Source: Mytilus trossulus (Eukaryota; Mollusca; Bivalvia; Mytilida; Mytilidae). From it: 64,000 nucleotides of DNA. Shown in pieces: positions 1 through 11,698 of this stretch. The DNA is taken from NCBI RefSeq assembly GCF_036588685.1, contig NC_086378.1:14115578-14179577 (forward strand), given 5' to 3'. Under the pieces are notes generated by a model. The model was not told where the DNA came from and ran no database searches. It saw only the letters and a list, made by a program, of their open reading frames with translations. Within the stretch, counting starts at the first letter, position 1. Each line of letters opens with the position of its first letter. A program made the position numbers and the translations under genes.

Positions 1-1123
1 TACCTGATAAACCAGCAGTCTAGTCTATCTACATTTTAAATATTCAGTATACATTGACATGAACTGCCCTATTTAACAATTTCTACCTTAGTTTTCGAAT
101 GAGTGGTTATATCATTGTATATGTTGTCGACAAAATAGAATGTAATACACCAACATTTGGCCACACATTTTGTTATTCATTACACGAACTAAGTAAATAT
201 TTTACTTTTTAAACATTCGATACCATGTTTAATGAAATAAGGGAAAAGGTGTTCACATGTGCCTGTCTACTAACATCAATTTTGAGGACGATTCTGACAT
301 TCCCTTATAACTGGATGCTAAGTTTTACCGAGAGGCTATATAAAAGGTGAGACCCACTTGTTAATTGAAAAATCAATCTTTATAAAGTTGATACGTTACA
401 TACTATAATGTCAAATCTTGTTTCAATCAAACAAGTGAACAAGTTTTCTAAACAGAGTTATTCAATGCCACACTTGCTTGTATTAGATTATTCTTATAAA
501 CAAGATTAATTATACTATGTGTTGCCTATAGTTTTGAATTGTCGGACACGCATGCATATGATATATGACACACAACCGTATTTCTAACCTAAAGTTTACT
601 GAATGTACTATATCAAATTTAATACCACTGAAATACACTAAATTTTCCGTTGAAACCTGGTTTTTTCTTTTTATAAGAATATTTATGAAATGTAGAGGTA
701 AGAAAGAAATATTAACTAAGCAATTTCTGATCAAAACTAATATCAAAACGTGCTTCCTAAGGTCCGTACAATATGCCCAAAGATTTAAGCTGAAAGTTTA
801 CTGTTTTTCGATGATTTTGGCAAGTAAAGAAGTTATAATGCAGTTAATTTTCCCCAAAAAGAAAGCTAATTTTTCTTCTCTACGTTGCTCACACTTGACT
901 TGCCACCAAGATGTTCTACCACAGAGCAGTTAACCCGTTGAAAAAATATAAACTTTGGAGTCAAAAGTCGTTGTGTAAATTCACTTACAATTTCTTAACA
1001 GGAAATAAGACATCAGTAATACATTTGCAGATAAGAAAAATATTCTTATATTTTGAAACAATTAAGGTAATACATAACACCTTGACTTAAATTAATTTGG
1101 CTCGCTTATCTTACATAAAAAAA
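1..1123. other. No supportable gene; AT-rich flank
   Basis: This stretch is AT-rich with no recognisable repeat or gene. A 122-residue open frame at 565-933 (+) has no signal peptide, domain or cysteine pattern I recognise. An antisense frame over 510-746 overlaps it. Both fit chance openings. Confidence 0.5.
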
Positions 1124-2213
1124 CCTGGTACTTTTGATAACTATTTACACTACTGGGTCGATGCCACTGCTGGTGGACGTTTCGTCCCCGAGGGTATCAC
1201 CAGCCCAGTAGTCAGCACTTCGGTGTTGACATGAATATCAATTATATGGTCATTTATTTAAATTTTCTGTTTACAAAACTTTGAATTTTTCGAAAAACTA
1301 AGGATTTTCTTACCCCAGGAGTAGATTACCTTAGCCGTATTTGGCACAACTTTTTAGAATTTTGGGTCCTCAATGCTCTTCAACTTTGTATTTATTTGGC
1401 TTTTTTAACTATTTTGATCTGAGCGTCACTGATGAGTCTTATGTAGACGAAACGCGCGTCTGGCGTATAAAATTATAATCCTGGTACTTTTGATAACTAT
1501 TTACACCACTGGGTCGATGCCACTGCTGGTGGACGTTTCGTCCCCGAGGGTATCACCAGCCCAGTAGTCAGCACTTCGGTGTTGACATGAATATCAATTA
1601 TATGGTCATTTATTTAAATTTTTTGTTTACAAAACTTTGAATTTTTCGAAAAACTAAGGATTTTCTTACCCCAGGAGTAGATTACCTTAGCCGTATTTGG
1701 CACAACTTTTTAGAATTTTGGGTCCTCAATGCTCTTCAACTTTGTATTTATTTGGCTTTTTTAACTATTTTGATCTGAGCGTCACTGATGAGTCTTACGT
1801 AGACGAAACGCGCGTCTGGCGTATAAAATTATAATCCTGGTACTTTTGATAACTATTTACACCACTGGGTCGATGCCACTGCTGGTGGACGTTTCGTCCC
1901 CGAGGGTATCACCAGCCCAGTAGTCAGCACTTCGGTGTTGACATGAATATCAATTATATGGTCATTTATTTAAATTTTCTGTTTACAAAACTGTGAATTT
2001 TTCGAAAAACTAAGGATTTTCTTACCCCAGGAGTAGATTACCTTAGCCATATTTGGCACAACTTTTTAGAATTTTGGGTCCTCAATGCTCTTCAACTTTG
2101 TATTTATTTGGCTTTTTTTAACTATTTTGATCTGAGCGTCACTGATGAGTCTTATGTAGACGAAACGCGCGTCTGGCGTATAAAATTATAATCCTGGTAC
2201 TTTTGATAACTAT
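1124..2213 (+). repeat. Three tandem 356-bp units of dispersed repeat family R1
   Basis: The boundary motif CCTGGTACTTTTGATAACT recurs at 1124, 1480, 1836 and 2193, giving spacings of 356, 356 and 357 bp. There are therefore three full units plus a 21-bp stub. Units differ by only a few substitutions, so the amplification is recent. Each unit joins a part containing CACTGCTGGTGGACG to a part ending in ACGAAACGCGCGTCTGGCG. Shorter solitary copies of the second part lie elsewhere in the window. No ORF or transposase is present. Confidence 0.93.
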
Positions 2214-2399
2214 TGGACAAAATATATACTTTTTTCCTTTGAAAAAAATATAAAAAATCAAAAAACTTGACCCAATTACTTTCTCTGAAAAATTTCATTG
2301 GATAAATAACAGTTTGACGAACAATAATTTAGAACGTAATTAAAACCTTTAGCTGATTTTACAGGGTTATCTCCGTGCAGGGTTAGGTACCACATTAAA
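2214..2399. other. Short AT-rich spacer
   Basis: Nothing recognisable lies between the R1 array and the next repeat. Confidence 0.4.
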
Positions 2400-4390
2400 G
2401 ATGTAATGCGGGGTTCACACATTGCCGGTTATTGCTCCAGTTTGAGATCAGACAGCGATACGAAACGAAAAGGGAAAAAGTCGGATTACTATCATCAATT
2501 AATTTGAATGTCCTATCATTGTCTGAACGCAGTCGTTTAATTTCGGAACAGATTCCTACGAGTCGGGAAGGGTCCGAATAGTTCGGCGAAGCACCCCGAC
2601 AGTTAGGTGCGTCCCGTAACATTCGGGGAAACTCAGCCGATTTATTCTAGTCGGATTACAATCGTGCCTATGTCGTGACAGATTCTACTTTATCGGATCA
2701 AAATCCTAACAATGTTCTGTGTATTCTGGACGGTGTTATGTTGAACGGGAATGATCTGGAGAAATTTTTCATTGCTGTTTTTCTGCCGATTGAGTCCAGA
2801 TTACATCCAGATCTTGTAAGGATGGCAACCATGTTTGCCGAAACCGTTCCGGAACAGTCCGGTTATTAATACGAAATTCGTCAATAATACCCACGTCAGA
2901 GTCCCGACACTTACAGAATAAAATACGACTGAGACCAGACAAAGCCGTTTGCAATGCGATAGAGCGGACCTTAATAGGATAACGTTCCGACAGTACCTGT
3001 TCATCCCGATTATGTCGACAGTTTTCGAACGTATAACTTACGTCAGCGTCGGTTCACTGTCTGGTCACTGTCTGATCTCTGTCGGATAACATTCGGTAGA
3101 ATCGGGACGCAGTCGTAACATACTGGGTCGAATTTTACCCGGCGAAAGATAAAAATTGGATAATGCGGGGTTCACACATTGCCGATTATTGCTCCCGTTT
3201 GAGATCAGACAGCAATACGATATGAAAATTGAAAAAGTCGGATTGGTATCCTCAATTATCTGGAATGTCCTATCATTGTCTGAACGCATTCGTTTTAGTT
3301 CGTAACAGATTCCTACGGATCGGGAAGGGTCCGAATAGTTCGGCAAAGCATCCCGACAATTAGGTGCGTCCCGTAACATTCGGGGCAACTCAGCCGATTT
3401 TTGTCTAATCGGATTACAATCGTGGCTATGTCGTGACAGATTCTGCTGTATCGGATCGAATTCCGAACAATGTCTTGTGTATTTTGGACGGTGTCCTGTG
3501 GATCGGGAATGATCCGGAGTAATTTTTCATAGCTGTTTTTCTGCCGATTGAGTCCAGATTGCATCCCGGATCTTGTCGAGTGCGAACCGTTTTTTGCTGA
3601 AACCGTTCCGAAACAGTCCCGTTATAAATACGAAATTCGTCAATGATACCCACGTCAGAGTCCCGACAACTACAGAATACAATACGACTGAGACCAGACA
3701 AAGCCGTTTGCAATGCGATAGAGCGGACCGTGATAGGATTACGTTCCGACAGTACCTGATCATCCCGAATATGCCGACAGTTTTCGAACAAATAACTTCC
3801 GTCAGTGTCGGTTCACTTTCTGGTCATTGTCTGATCTCAGTCGGATTAAATTTTGGTAAAGTCGGGACGCAGTCGTGACAGACTCGGTCGAATTTTACCT
3901 GGCGAAAAATACAAATCGGATTAGAAGCGGATTCAGAACGGGATTATCGGGACTTATTCGCTTAGAAACGGTTGAATATCGGTGCTTCCTGAACACTATC
4001 TGATTGTTGTCGTGATCAAATTAATTTTTTTACAAATTTTAATTTAAGTTTGAATTTCCATCCACGATTCACAGGATCTTGATCAGACTTTTAATAAAAT
4101 TTAATCGGTAATTGTCCTGTCAAGAACGGTAGTAAAAATCGTGAATGTGTGACCCCAGCTTTAGAAGCGGATTGAGAACGGGATAAATTCGCTTGGAAAC
4201 GGTTGACTATCGACGCTTCCTGAATATCTGATTGTTGTCGTGATTAAATTATTTATTTTACAAGTTTCAATTAAAGTTTGAATTTTCATTCACGATTCAC
4301 AGGATCTTGATCAGACTTTTGACACATTTTAATCGGGAATGGTCCTGTCAAGGACGGCAGTAAAAATCATGAATGTGTGACCCCAGCTTA
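2400..4390. repeat. Complex repeat with 757-bp and 240-bp tandem units
   Basis: GCGGGGTTCACACATTGCC at 2408 recurs with slight change at 3165, and most of the next 700 bp is shared, so two roughly 757-bp units lie head to tail. A second pair of units begins with AGAAGCGGATT at 3923 and 4163 (spacing 240) and ends in AATGTGTGACCCCAGCTT. The left edge (GGGGTTCACACATT) and right edge (AATGTGTGACCCC) are near inverted complements, which suggests a DNA-transposon-derived or fold-back element. Open frames of 60-120 codons on both strands are by-products of the repetition and no transposase is visible. Confidence 0.75.
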
Positions 4391-4733
4391 ACTGGTGAAT
4401 AGAAAAACAGACCATTTGAATTTGTCAACCAATTGGTGATGGTGAACATGCAATTTATATCGTTTCCCCCCCCATACACCTGGTTGAAGTGTTTTTGCGT
4501 TAGGAGCACATTGCTGTAATGAAGTTAATACTATGAAGAAATATAAGTTAATTTTGTATTTCGGTTTTTTACATATTTGTTTGTTTTAAAGGGATTTAGA
4601 ATACAACACAAAGTTAGTTGACTACTGTACCCCTATATGTGACATTTTTATTTTATGTCTGCTTGTTTTGTTCTCAAATCATTGTTTGTGTTTATGTTAT
4701 TTTACTTTGTATTCCTCCTTTATTTTGACACAG

Positions 4734-6042
4734 GAATCCAAACAATCTACAATGGAAAGAAGCACGGACACTTGGATCTTTAGAAAGATATTTTTATTTT
4801 TGGATTCTACAATGTGATGATACGTTTCCGTATAAACTTACTCTCTCAAGCAGACTCCCGTTTACCATCAAACAAATATCGGATGCAATTTCTGCTTTGG
4901 TTATTCAACATCCTGTGTTACGAAAATCCTTTCTGAATAACGGACGAACTGTGAAATTGATTGAAATTCCAAATATAGTCGATAACCTTGAGATATTGTC
5001 GAAAACCCATTTTGACTCCTTGTTCAATAATTTTTCTTTAAACGGCAAATCATGGCGACTTGTTATGTTGGAACACGATGTGGAATCAACACATACTATA
5101 ACTATTTTGATCGGTGTTCATCATGCCCTGTCAGATTATATGTATAACCGTCAGATAATAACATCATTTGTTCACAATTTAGATAAGCTACAACAAGGTA
5201 TGACTCCCTCAACAGACATTATCTTTAAGCACAGTAAACCGATCGAGGAAATGACACGTGATACACGTATAAGAGAGGTTGAAAGTTACTATGTTGGTCC
5301 AACATATCCAAATAAAAAAGTTCTCACAGCTACAGAGTTATTATCACATGCAGTCAATAAATTCGGTCATACAAAATCTACGTTGAGTTCTAGTAAGACA
5401 TTAAAATTGAAGTTAGACAAGAAAACATCACAGACATTCGTTGATTCAAGAATGAAATGTAAAGGATCAATAACTGCGTTACTTTTAACTGTGTGCATCT
5501 CATCCTTCATGAAGTTAACACAGACATGTTTGAAAAATAACGAAGTAGTTAATCTACCTTTCGAGTTTATGGTTAATCTACGTAGGTATGTAAAAAGCAA
5601 AGAAGAGTTCCGAGGGAACGCATCCATAAATGTACAATGCTATTTACAAACGACTTCATCGTTTACCTCTAACAAACAATTCTGGAATACAGCAAATGAT
5701 GTTTCGATGAAAATAAGGGAGATAGTAGAAAGCGGAAATCTTCTCGTTGCAGCAAAAGATTGGATAGATTATCCTGTGTCAGCTATAGATTTGACACATG
5801 TTGGTTCCACAGATGATTTTATAGCAGAGAAAACTAACATTTGCATCGGCGACATAGAGACAAACACAAATGTCAATCAAGAAGGATCACCAATCTTCAA
5901 AGTCAACACAAATTCAGTTCGAGGCGCGTTGCAATTTTCAATTTCGTACAGTTCCTCGTTAATGCCCGATATGTTTGCACAAAAGTTTGCTGATGGTTTA
6001 TCTGAAAGTATACAAAATTTAGAAAACGAGCAGCCCAACTGA
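4734..6042 (+). CDS. Condensation/acyltransferase-like protein with HHxxxD motif (main 3' exon; 5' exon missing)
   Basis: A long open frame reads uninterrupted from a splice acceptor (TTTTGACACAG ending at 4733) to TGA at 6040-6042, giving 435 residues after a split first codon. No in-frame ATG lies near its start, and the ATG at 4752 is out of frame. The initiator must therefore be on an upstream exon I cannot locate. It opens with ARTLGSLERYF, followed by QHPVLR (residues about 58-63). HHALSD (residues 129-134) matches the HHxxxD acyl-transfer motif of condensation-domain, alcohol acetyltransferase and PapA-like enzymes. The usual following Gly is Tyr here. Near the C-terminus, GALQFSISYSSSLM resembles the end of that fold. 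By family analogy it would transfer an acyl group from a thioester to an alcohol or amine; the substrate is unknown. No signal peptide or membrane segment is seen in this part. The length is near normal for one such domain. The fold assignment rests on motifs only. Confidence 0.8.
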
Positions 6043-7274
6043 TCAATGTTTGTGTAATATAAAACTACAATTAAATACTAATCTTGTGAAATACGAAATT
6101 CAGTCATATTGGTTATGCGAGATTTTTTCAAAAAGAAACACAGATCAATTCAACATGATACTATTTTCAAAATTGTTTGAAAATTGCCAAACAATTTAGC
6201 ACCGACAATTGCTGTTTTGTAAATGAATAAGGCCGTTAGTTTCCTCGTTTGAATTGTTTATCAAGTTGTCTCGTTGTACATTTACAAAGAGGCTTTACAG
6301 GATAATTTGATGAACTAATAACTATACGAAATAAGCAGACATAAAAATATATATATATTTTTTTTCTTTTTCTTAATCATTTTTTCTTTTTTTTATTAAT
6401 TAATTTTCTATACTTTTTTTGGGGGTGTCCTTTTTAATAAGATACCATTATGAAATCCCAACAAAAAAAAAGTTATTTTAATGTTCCATACATTATTTGA
6501 TGAGTTTAGTATATTACATTTCTTTATATGAACTTACTATTTGATATTTGTACTGTTTTATATTATATTTGTTTGATAAATAAATAAAAAAAATAAAAAA
6601 ATTGTCTCGTTGGCAATCATGATACTTCTTCCTTCTTATAAAATGAATGCAAATTTGATATTTACAATGAGACTATAACACTTTATTTTTAAATAATACT
6701 TAAAGTGGCTCGGGTGTCTGCCTCCGTCTTGTATTTTGAAGTAGCAGATCATAATTGATCTAGATCGTTAACAAAATTTGCCAACTTTGAGAGTGATAAA
6801 TTAATCATGTGTAAGACTTTTAATGTTGATATAGAAAATTGTTGGGTTTATCGTATATATGGCTGTATTTACTAAAAAAAAACAATATTTTTATTTGATT
6901 ATTTTTTCCCCACCCTAGCCACCCTAATAAATCTTTAAAACTAAAAAAAAAAAAAATTGTTAAAATTGATTCCAATGATTTAAGATTTTGCCAGGTCAAT
7001 AGGAACAACAGTAGTATAGCGCTGATCAAACGTCATAAATCGATTGGTAAAGGACATTTTAAGTAGAAATGGTGGGTTGTTCATGGGTTTATGGCTACGA
7101 AAATCTCCTGCTCATATGGTAGTGTTAAAAAATATATCGCTTGAATAACAACACTTATCTCAGAGAAACGCACAAATACATGAATAATAGTCATGACAAT
7201 ATGTAAACCGCAAAATTAAAACGAAACATCATTACTAAATACTTGAATGTTCAAACGAGGTTTACTGTTGCGAG
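6043..7274. other. 3' flank of the acyltransferase-like gene; low-complexity AT and repeat scraps
   Basis: Weak ATTAAA-type signals follow the stop codon. Fragments near 6228-6280 and 6600-6620 match repeat family R2 (GGCCGTTAGTTT, TTGGCAATCAT). The rest is T-runs and AT-rich sequence with no gene visible. Confidence 0.45.
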
Positions 7275-7505
7275 TACTCAATAAAATTGAGAATGGAAAT
7301 TGGGAATGTGTCAAAGAGACAACAACCCGACCACATAAACAAACAACAACAGAAGGTCACCAACAGGTCTTCAATGTAGCGAGAAATTCCCGCAACCGGA
7401 GGCGTCCTTCAGCTGGCCCCTAAATAAATATATACTAGTTCAGTGATAATGAACGCCATACTAATTTCCAAATTGTACACAAGAAACTAAAATTAAAATA
7501 ATACA
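7275..7505 (-). repeat. Dispersed repeat family R4
   Basis: It contains GGAATGTGTCAAAGAGACAA, then GGCGTCCTTCAGCTGGCCCC and ATGAACGCCATACTAATTTC. The reverse complement of these blocks occurs in the same order at 25400-25712, so this is an inverted copy of one interspersed element. No coding capacity is seen. Confidence 0.85.
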
Positions 7506-8599
7506 AGACTAAAGTTGATGTACTCTTTAAACAGCGAGAAGATAGGACAATGGACTACACTTATATCTTATCAAAGGTAAAGTAAAACAAAACCATGAAG
7601 CAATTGAACCACTAACATATAAAAGACACAATGAGGGAAAACAAACAGTAGTCGATAAAACTCTTGATTGAGCAGCACGAACACATGAGCTTGATAATAT
7701 TATTTTGTTTAAACCTAAAAAAAATTACCCATCATAGATACTGGGCTAATGATTTTGTACCGATGACGCTCTCAATGAAATTCAGGAGTGGCGCGCTCGA
7801 ATTAAAACATTTGGCCGGTCAAATTAAATAAGAAGCTGTAGAACTTTAGGAAACGAATATAAGTCATCATTACATTTACATGATATTTTATAACCATAAC
7901 AAAATGACAATGAACGTGAAAAATTGAAATGAAAACACGAAACAGGATGAAGAAGAATCATGACCGATAACTAAAATAAATAGAGTGAGATTCAAAATAT
8001 CAAAACAGAGAACTAAAGCAAAAGCAACACGCATCCTATAGAAAAACAAAGAGTTGAATCAGGTACTTCAGAATAGTTTTCAGTTTCTATTCAACTTAAG
8101 TTTCCTACTATGTTTTAATGACAGACGAAACACGGATTCGGAGATTTTATAAACGAAGATAGCTACGCAATGTCTCTCTTTGTCTGTCACGTATATTTTG
8201 TGACGGTCAACAGAAACATGAAATGATTCCACGAATTATACAACTAATAATTCTTATTTCAATAGCTTACTAAAATGCTACATTTTTTATAATACACAGA
8301 CGTCGTGCACAACGTTGACGGCAACTGTAAAATGCGTTTAAAAAATTAGTTTTATGCAACATTTATTTTAAAAGGAAGGTTTTTGATGATAAAATGTTGC
8401 AAAATAGCGATTAGAATACATATTATTAAAATAGTTATAATAATTTAATCTAGGCTGAAAAACAAAATTGTTCTTTAATGTATGTTCAGCTATTATGTTA
8501 CAATTTAAAGAAATGACACGTTAACACTATTTTCTGAATAGGGTCCACGATATAGCTTATTATTTCCATTACACTTACCTTAGCATATATATAAAAATT
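7506..8599. other. No supportable gene
   Basis: AT-rich sequence with many short A-runs. I see no ORF above 60 codons, cysteine-rich exon or repeat. Confidence 0.4.
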
Positions 8600-8740
8600 A
8601 AAAACACAAAAATACCGAACTCCGAGCAAAATTCAAAAAGGAAAATCAAAAGTCAAGAGGCAAAATCAAAAGTCCAAACACATCAAACGAATGGATAACA
8701 ACTGTCATATTCCTGACAGGCATTTTCTGGACTTATTATT
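8600..8740 (-). repeat. Dispersed repeat family R3 (partial)
   Basis: The blocks GAACTCCGAGCAAAATTC, GGCAAAATCAAA, CACATCAAACGAATGGA and TGTCATATTCCTGAC appear in the order shared by copies at 9028, 10905, 17515 and 31225. This copy lacks the distal AACCTGGTT block. Confidence 0.75.
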
Positions 8741-9027
8741 TTTCAAGACTTGCATAATGTGCATTTGCTGTGCTTTGTTGTTAGAAAAAAGAAATGTTAT
8801 ATTGAACTTTTATGTTTAAAGCTATGTCATAAACTAAGTGTTACGCTTTATTTTTTGGGGAAAATGCCGACGTCGCAAATGATTTAAGTAATTTGAAGAC
8901 GTTACGTTTATGGACTCAGCTTTGTGCACGCCGTTACAGTACTCTGATATCATATCAGCGAGTAGATATTTATTTAGTTGTTTCTATCGCAAATATGAGA
9001 ATTGAAATCATTAACTTTGTAGGAAAA

Positions 9028-9230
9028 AAGTAAAATAATAAAAGTTCCGAACGCGGAGGAAAATTCAAAACGGAAAGTCCGTAATCAAATGGTAAATCAA
9101 AAGCTGATACACATTAAACATTTTACTGACCTGGTACATGCATTTTCTTATGTAGATAATAGTGGATTAAACCTGGTTTTATAGATAGCTAAACCTGTCA
9201 CTATTAGAACAGTCGCATAAAATTATATCA
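9028..9230 (-). repeat. Dispersed repeat family R3
   Basis: It shares GGAAAATTCAAAACGGAAAG, ACCTGGTACATGCATTTTC and GGATTAAACCTGGTTTTATAG with the other R3 copies. The left end abuts short A-rich sequence. Confidence 0.8.
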
Positions 9231-9344
9231 TTTAGGAACAACGATTTTTGAACAAAACAAACAGACATAATAGGTACTTCAGTCAACAATATAGCGGTAC
9301 AGCAATCACAATTGTGTTATAACCTTAATGACTACAAAACAAAC

Positions 9345-9440
9345 ACCTACGCTGACCTATGGTTGTTAATTTATGTGTCATTTTGATCTCTTGTGGAGAA
9401 TTGTCTCATTGGCAATCATACCACATTTTCCCTTTGATAA
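9345..9440 (+). repeat. Dispersed repeat family R2 (end fragment)
   Basis: It carries the R2 end: GACCTATGGTTGTTAATTTATG, then GTGTCATTTTGATCTCTTG, then TTGTCTCATTGGCAATCATA. The 61-codon frame across it is an artefact. Confidence 0.8.
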
Positions 9441-10904
9441 ATATGGAACAAAGAAATACAGAAAGACATATAGACAAAGCACATTAGCAAAATTGAAAGC
9501 TAAGAATACAGAAATTTACTATCTAACAATAGCACAAAGACGGACCAACGACAAATGAATATCACCAAAATATAGACTAAACAGTAAGAGAAATATTTAT
9601 AAAGACAAATAAATGAATATTATAACACGTTATTAAGATGGCAAACAACGTCAGTACCTTGAATTCATTCTTCAAGACCACTGTGTATTATTTTTAAAAG
9701 TTGATACGTAATAATACCAACACGTTCTTGGTACCTACCGATGAACTATCTTTTGGAAAAAGGAATATAAGTTCTTTGACATATCCCTTGATCATAAAGT
9801 TTCTACTCAGACATACGTTTCAATATCAATGTGAAATTTAAAGCCTTACTGTTTCGAATTTTCTCTTCGGAACAATTCTCAGTTCACTGTAAGTTCAAGA
9901 TCAAACATCAATGATTAATTTGTCATTGATTGATACGTTTAAACATTTTTTGAACCAACAGTTTACTTGACCGGTAAATTCCAACGATAAATGCCTAGAA
10001 CTTGGTATGCGTATTGTACATTTTTTATAAACCATAACGCAGAGGGTAACATTCATTTTGTTTTTCAAATTGATTGTTTAATCTATTTCATTGTTACGCC
10101 TTTCACCAATTTTTGTTCATACAATGATCACATTCAATTCATGATAGCAGACAGTAGTATAAGAAAATTCTAGTTTAGACAAAAGCTTGTATAAAAACAC
10201 CAATATAGAAAAAGTAATCCAGAGATGAATGCATCGTTTGTTAATTTCATTGGAGTAACGAATTGTTGACCAAAGGACATTTTGTTTGAAGTGCAGATAT
10301 TCATATTAAAAAATGTGCGCTTCATCAACAATTTTACAACCTTCTAAAATCAAAAAAACTGCATACTATTTTAATTATTACATTAGTATACAACAACCAT
10401 GAAAATAAGAGTCATGTCCAGTAATTCGTTTGTTTGCCTATGTATTGTTGTAACGTTGTCATAGGTTTTACGTTCTGTCATGAATTTGAGCACGGATTTT
10501 ATTTGAAAATAAATCTAATCTTTGAATGCCCCTGAGTTGTTTTCAGTCGATGAATATTATTGATTTTATGGAACATACCTGTAATGTAATTATGTTTGTG
10601 TAAAGAGGGACCGTTAATAAATGATGATGATAATAAAACATTACCTTGGCACCTTGTCCTCCCACTACTAAGATCATGATGATAGATCTGAGTTAAATTA
10701 TAGAACGAAATCAAAGTTACATGATATATATTTATACATGTATATATATTTTGAGATTACCTTTCCAAAGAGAATGTGAGCTTTTGCCATCACGGCGTCG
10801 GACATAGTCGTTGTCCGTAAGATGTTAACTGTTTCAAGCATCTTTCCCCCTCAAACTACTGTATCGATAACAACCTAACGTTTAATTTTCAATTTCATTA
10901 AAAA
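9441..10904. other. No supportable gene
   Basis: AT-rich sequence. Open frames of 60-71 codons at 9991-10173 (+) and 10499-10714 (-) have no signal peptide or motif. Confidence 0.4.
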
Positions 10905-11160
10905 AAAAAAAGGGGTATAAAGTAAAATCACAAAAAAACTGAACTCAGAGGAAAATCAATTTGGAAAGTCCATAATCACATGGCAAAATCAAACAACAAA
11001 ACGCATCAAAAACGAATGGACAATAACTGTCATATTCCAGACTTGGTACAGGCATTTTCAAATGTAGAAAATGGTGGATTAAACCTGGTTCTATAGCGCT
11101 AACCCTCTCACTTTAATAACAGTCTCATAAAATTCCGATACATTTACATGATGCGTTAAA
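10905..11160 (-). repeat. Dispersed repeat family R3
   Basis: This is a fuller R3 copy with GAACTCAGAGGAAAATCAA, CATGGCAAAATCAAAC, GACTTGGTACAGGCATTTTC and CTATAGCGCTAACCCTCTCA in the shared order. Confidence 0.85.
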
Positions 11161-11522
11161 TTAACAGTCACAATTAATAAAATAGTCAAAATATGGGTAC
11201 ATCAGTCATCATCGTATAACAATTTTAAAAGGAACAATTTAACAGGTAAAGTGCAGTTTTGAGGTAAATCGCAAAAACTAAAGCATTCTAACAGTTCATT
11301 GTTGGGTTGCAACTTAATTGGTAATTCTAAGGAAAAATTGCACTTTGTTTGTTATAATCTTGAATACTGATATAGATAAGATAAGCTGAAAAGCAAAAAC
11401 ATTCTGCAAAGTAAGATATAAAATTACTGAATATGACCAAACTTTACAATAAGGGCCTGAAGGAATTGTTGCCCTTTAAAGACAATTTAATAAAGTATGT
11501 TTATCACGTTTTCTTACTCTAA
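11161..11522. other. No supportable gene
   Basis: AT-rich, with no long ORF or recognisable repeat. Confidence 0.35.
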
Positions 11523-11698
11523 ACAATCTGTTATTTGACTCCATTGGCACTTAATACTTTTAGATTTATATTACTTATTTTGAAAGTGTTGCATGTTCCG
11601 TCATCCTGAAACAATCCGTTATTTGACTCCATTGGCACTTAATACTTTTAGATTTATATTACTTATTTTGAAAGTGTTGCATGTTCCGTCATCCTGAA
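11523..11698. repeat. Direct 88-bp tandem duplication
   Basis: The block from 11523, starting ACAATCTGTTATTTGACTCC, repeats from 11611 with a single visible difference near its start (TCTG to TCCG). The near identity implies a young duplication. It carries no gene. Confidence 0.95.

Noticed and set aside
565..933. 122-residue frame near the window start
   Set aside because: No signal peptide, domain, cysteine pattern or splice evidence. Composition looks like translated AT-rich DNA.
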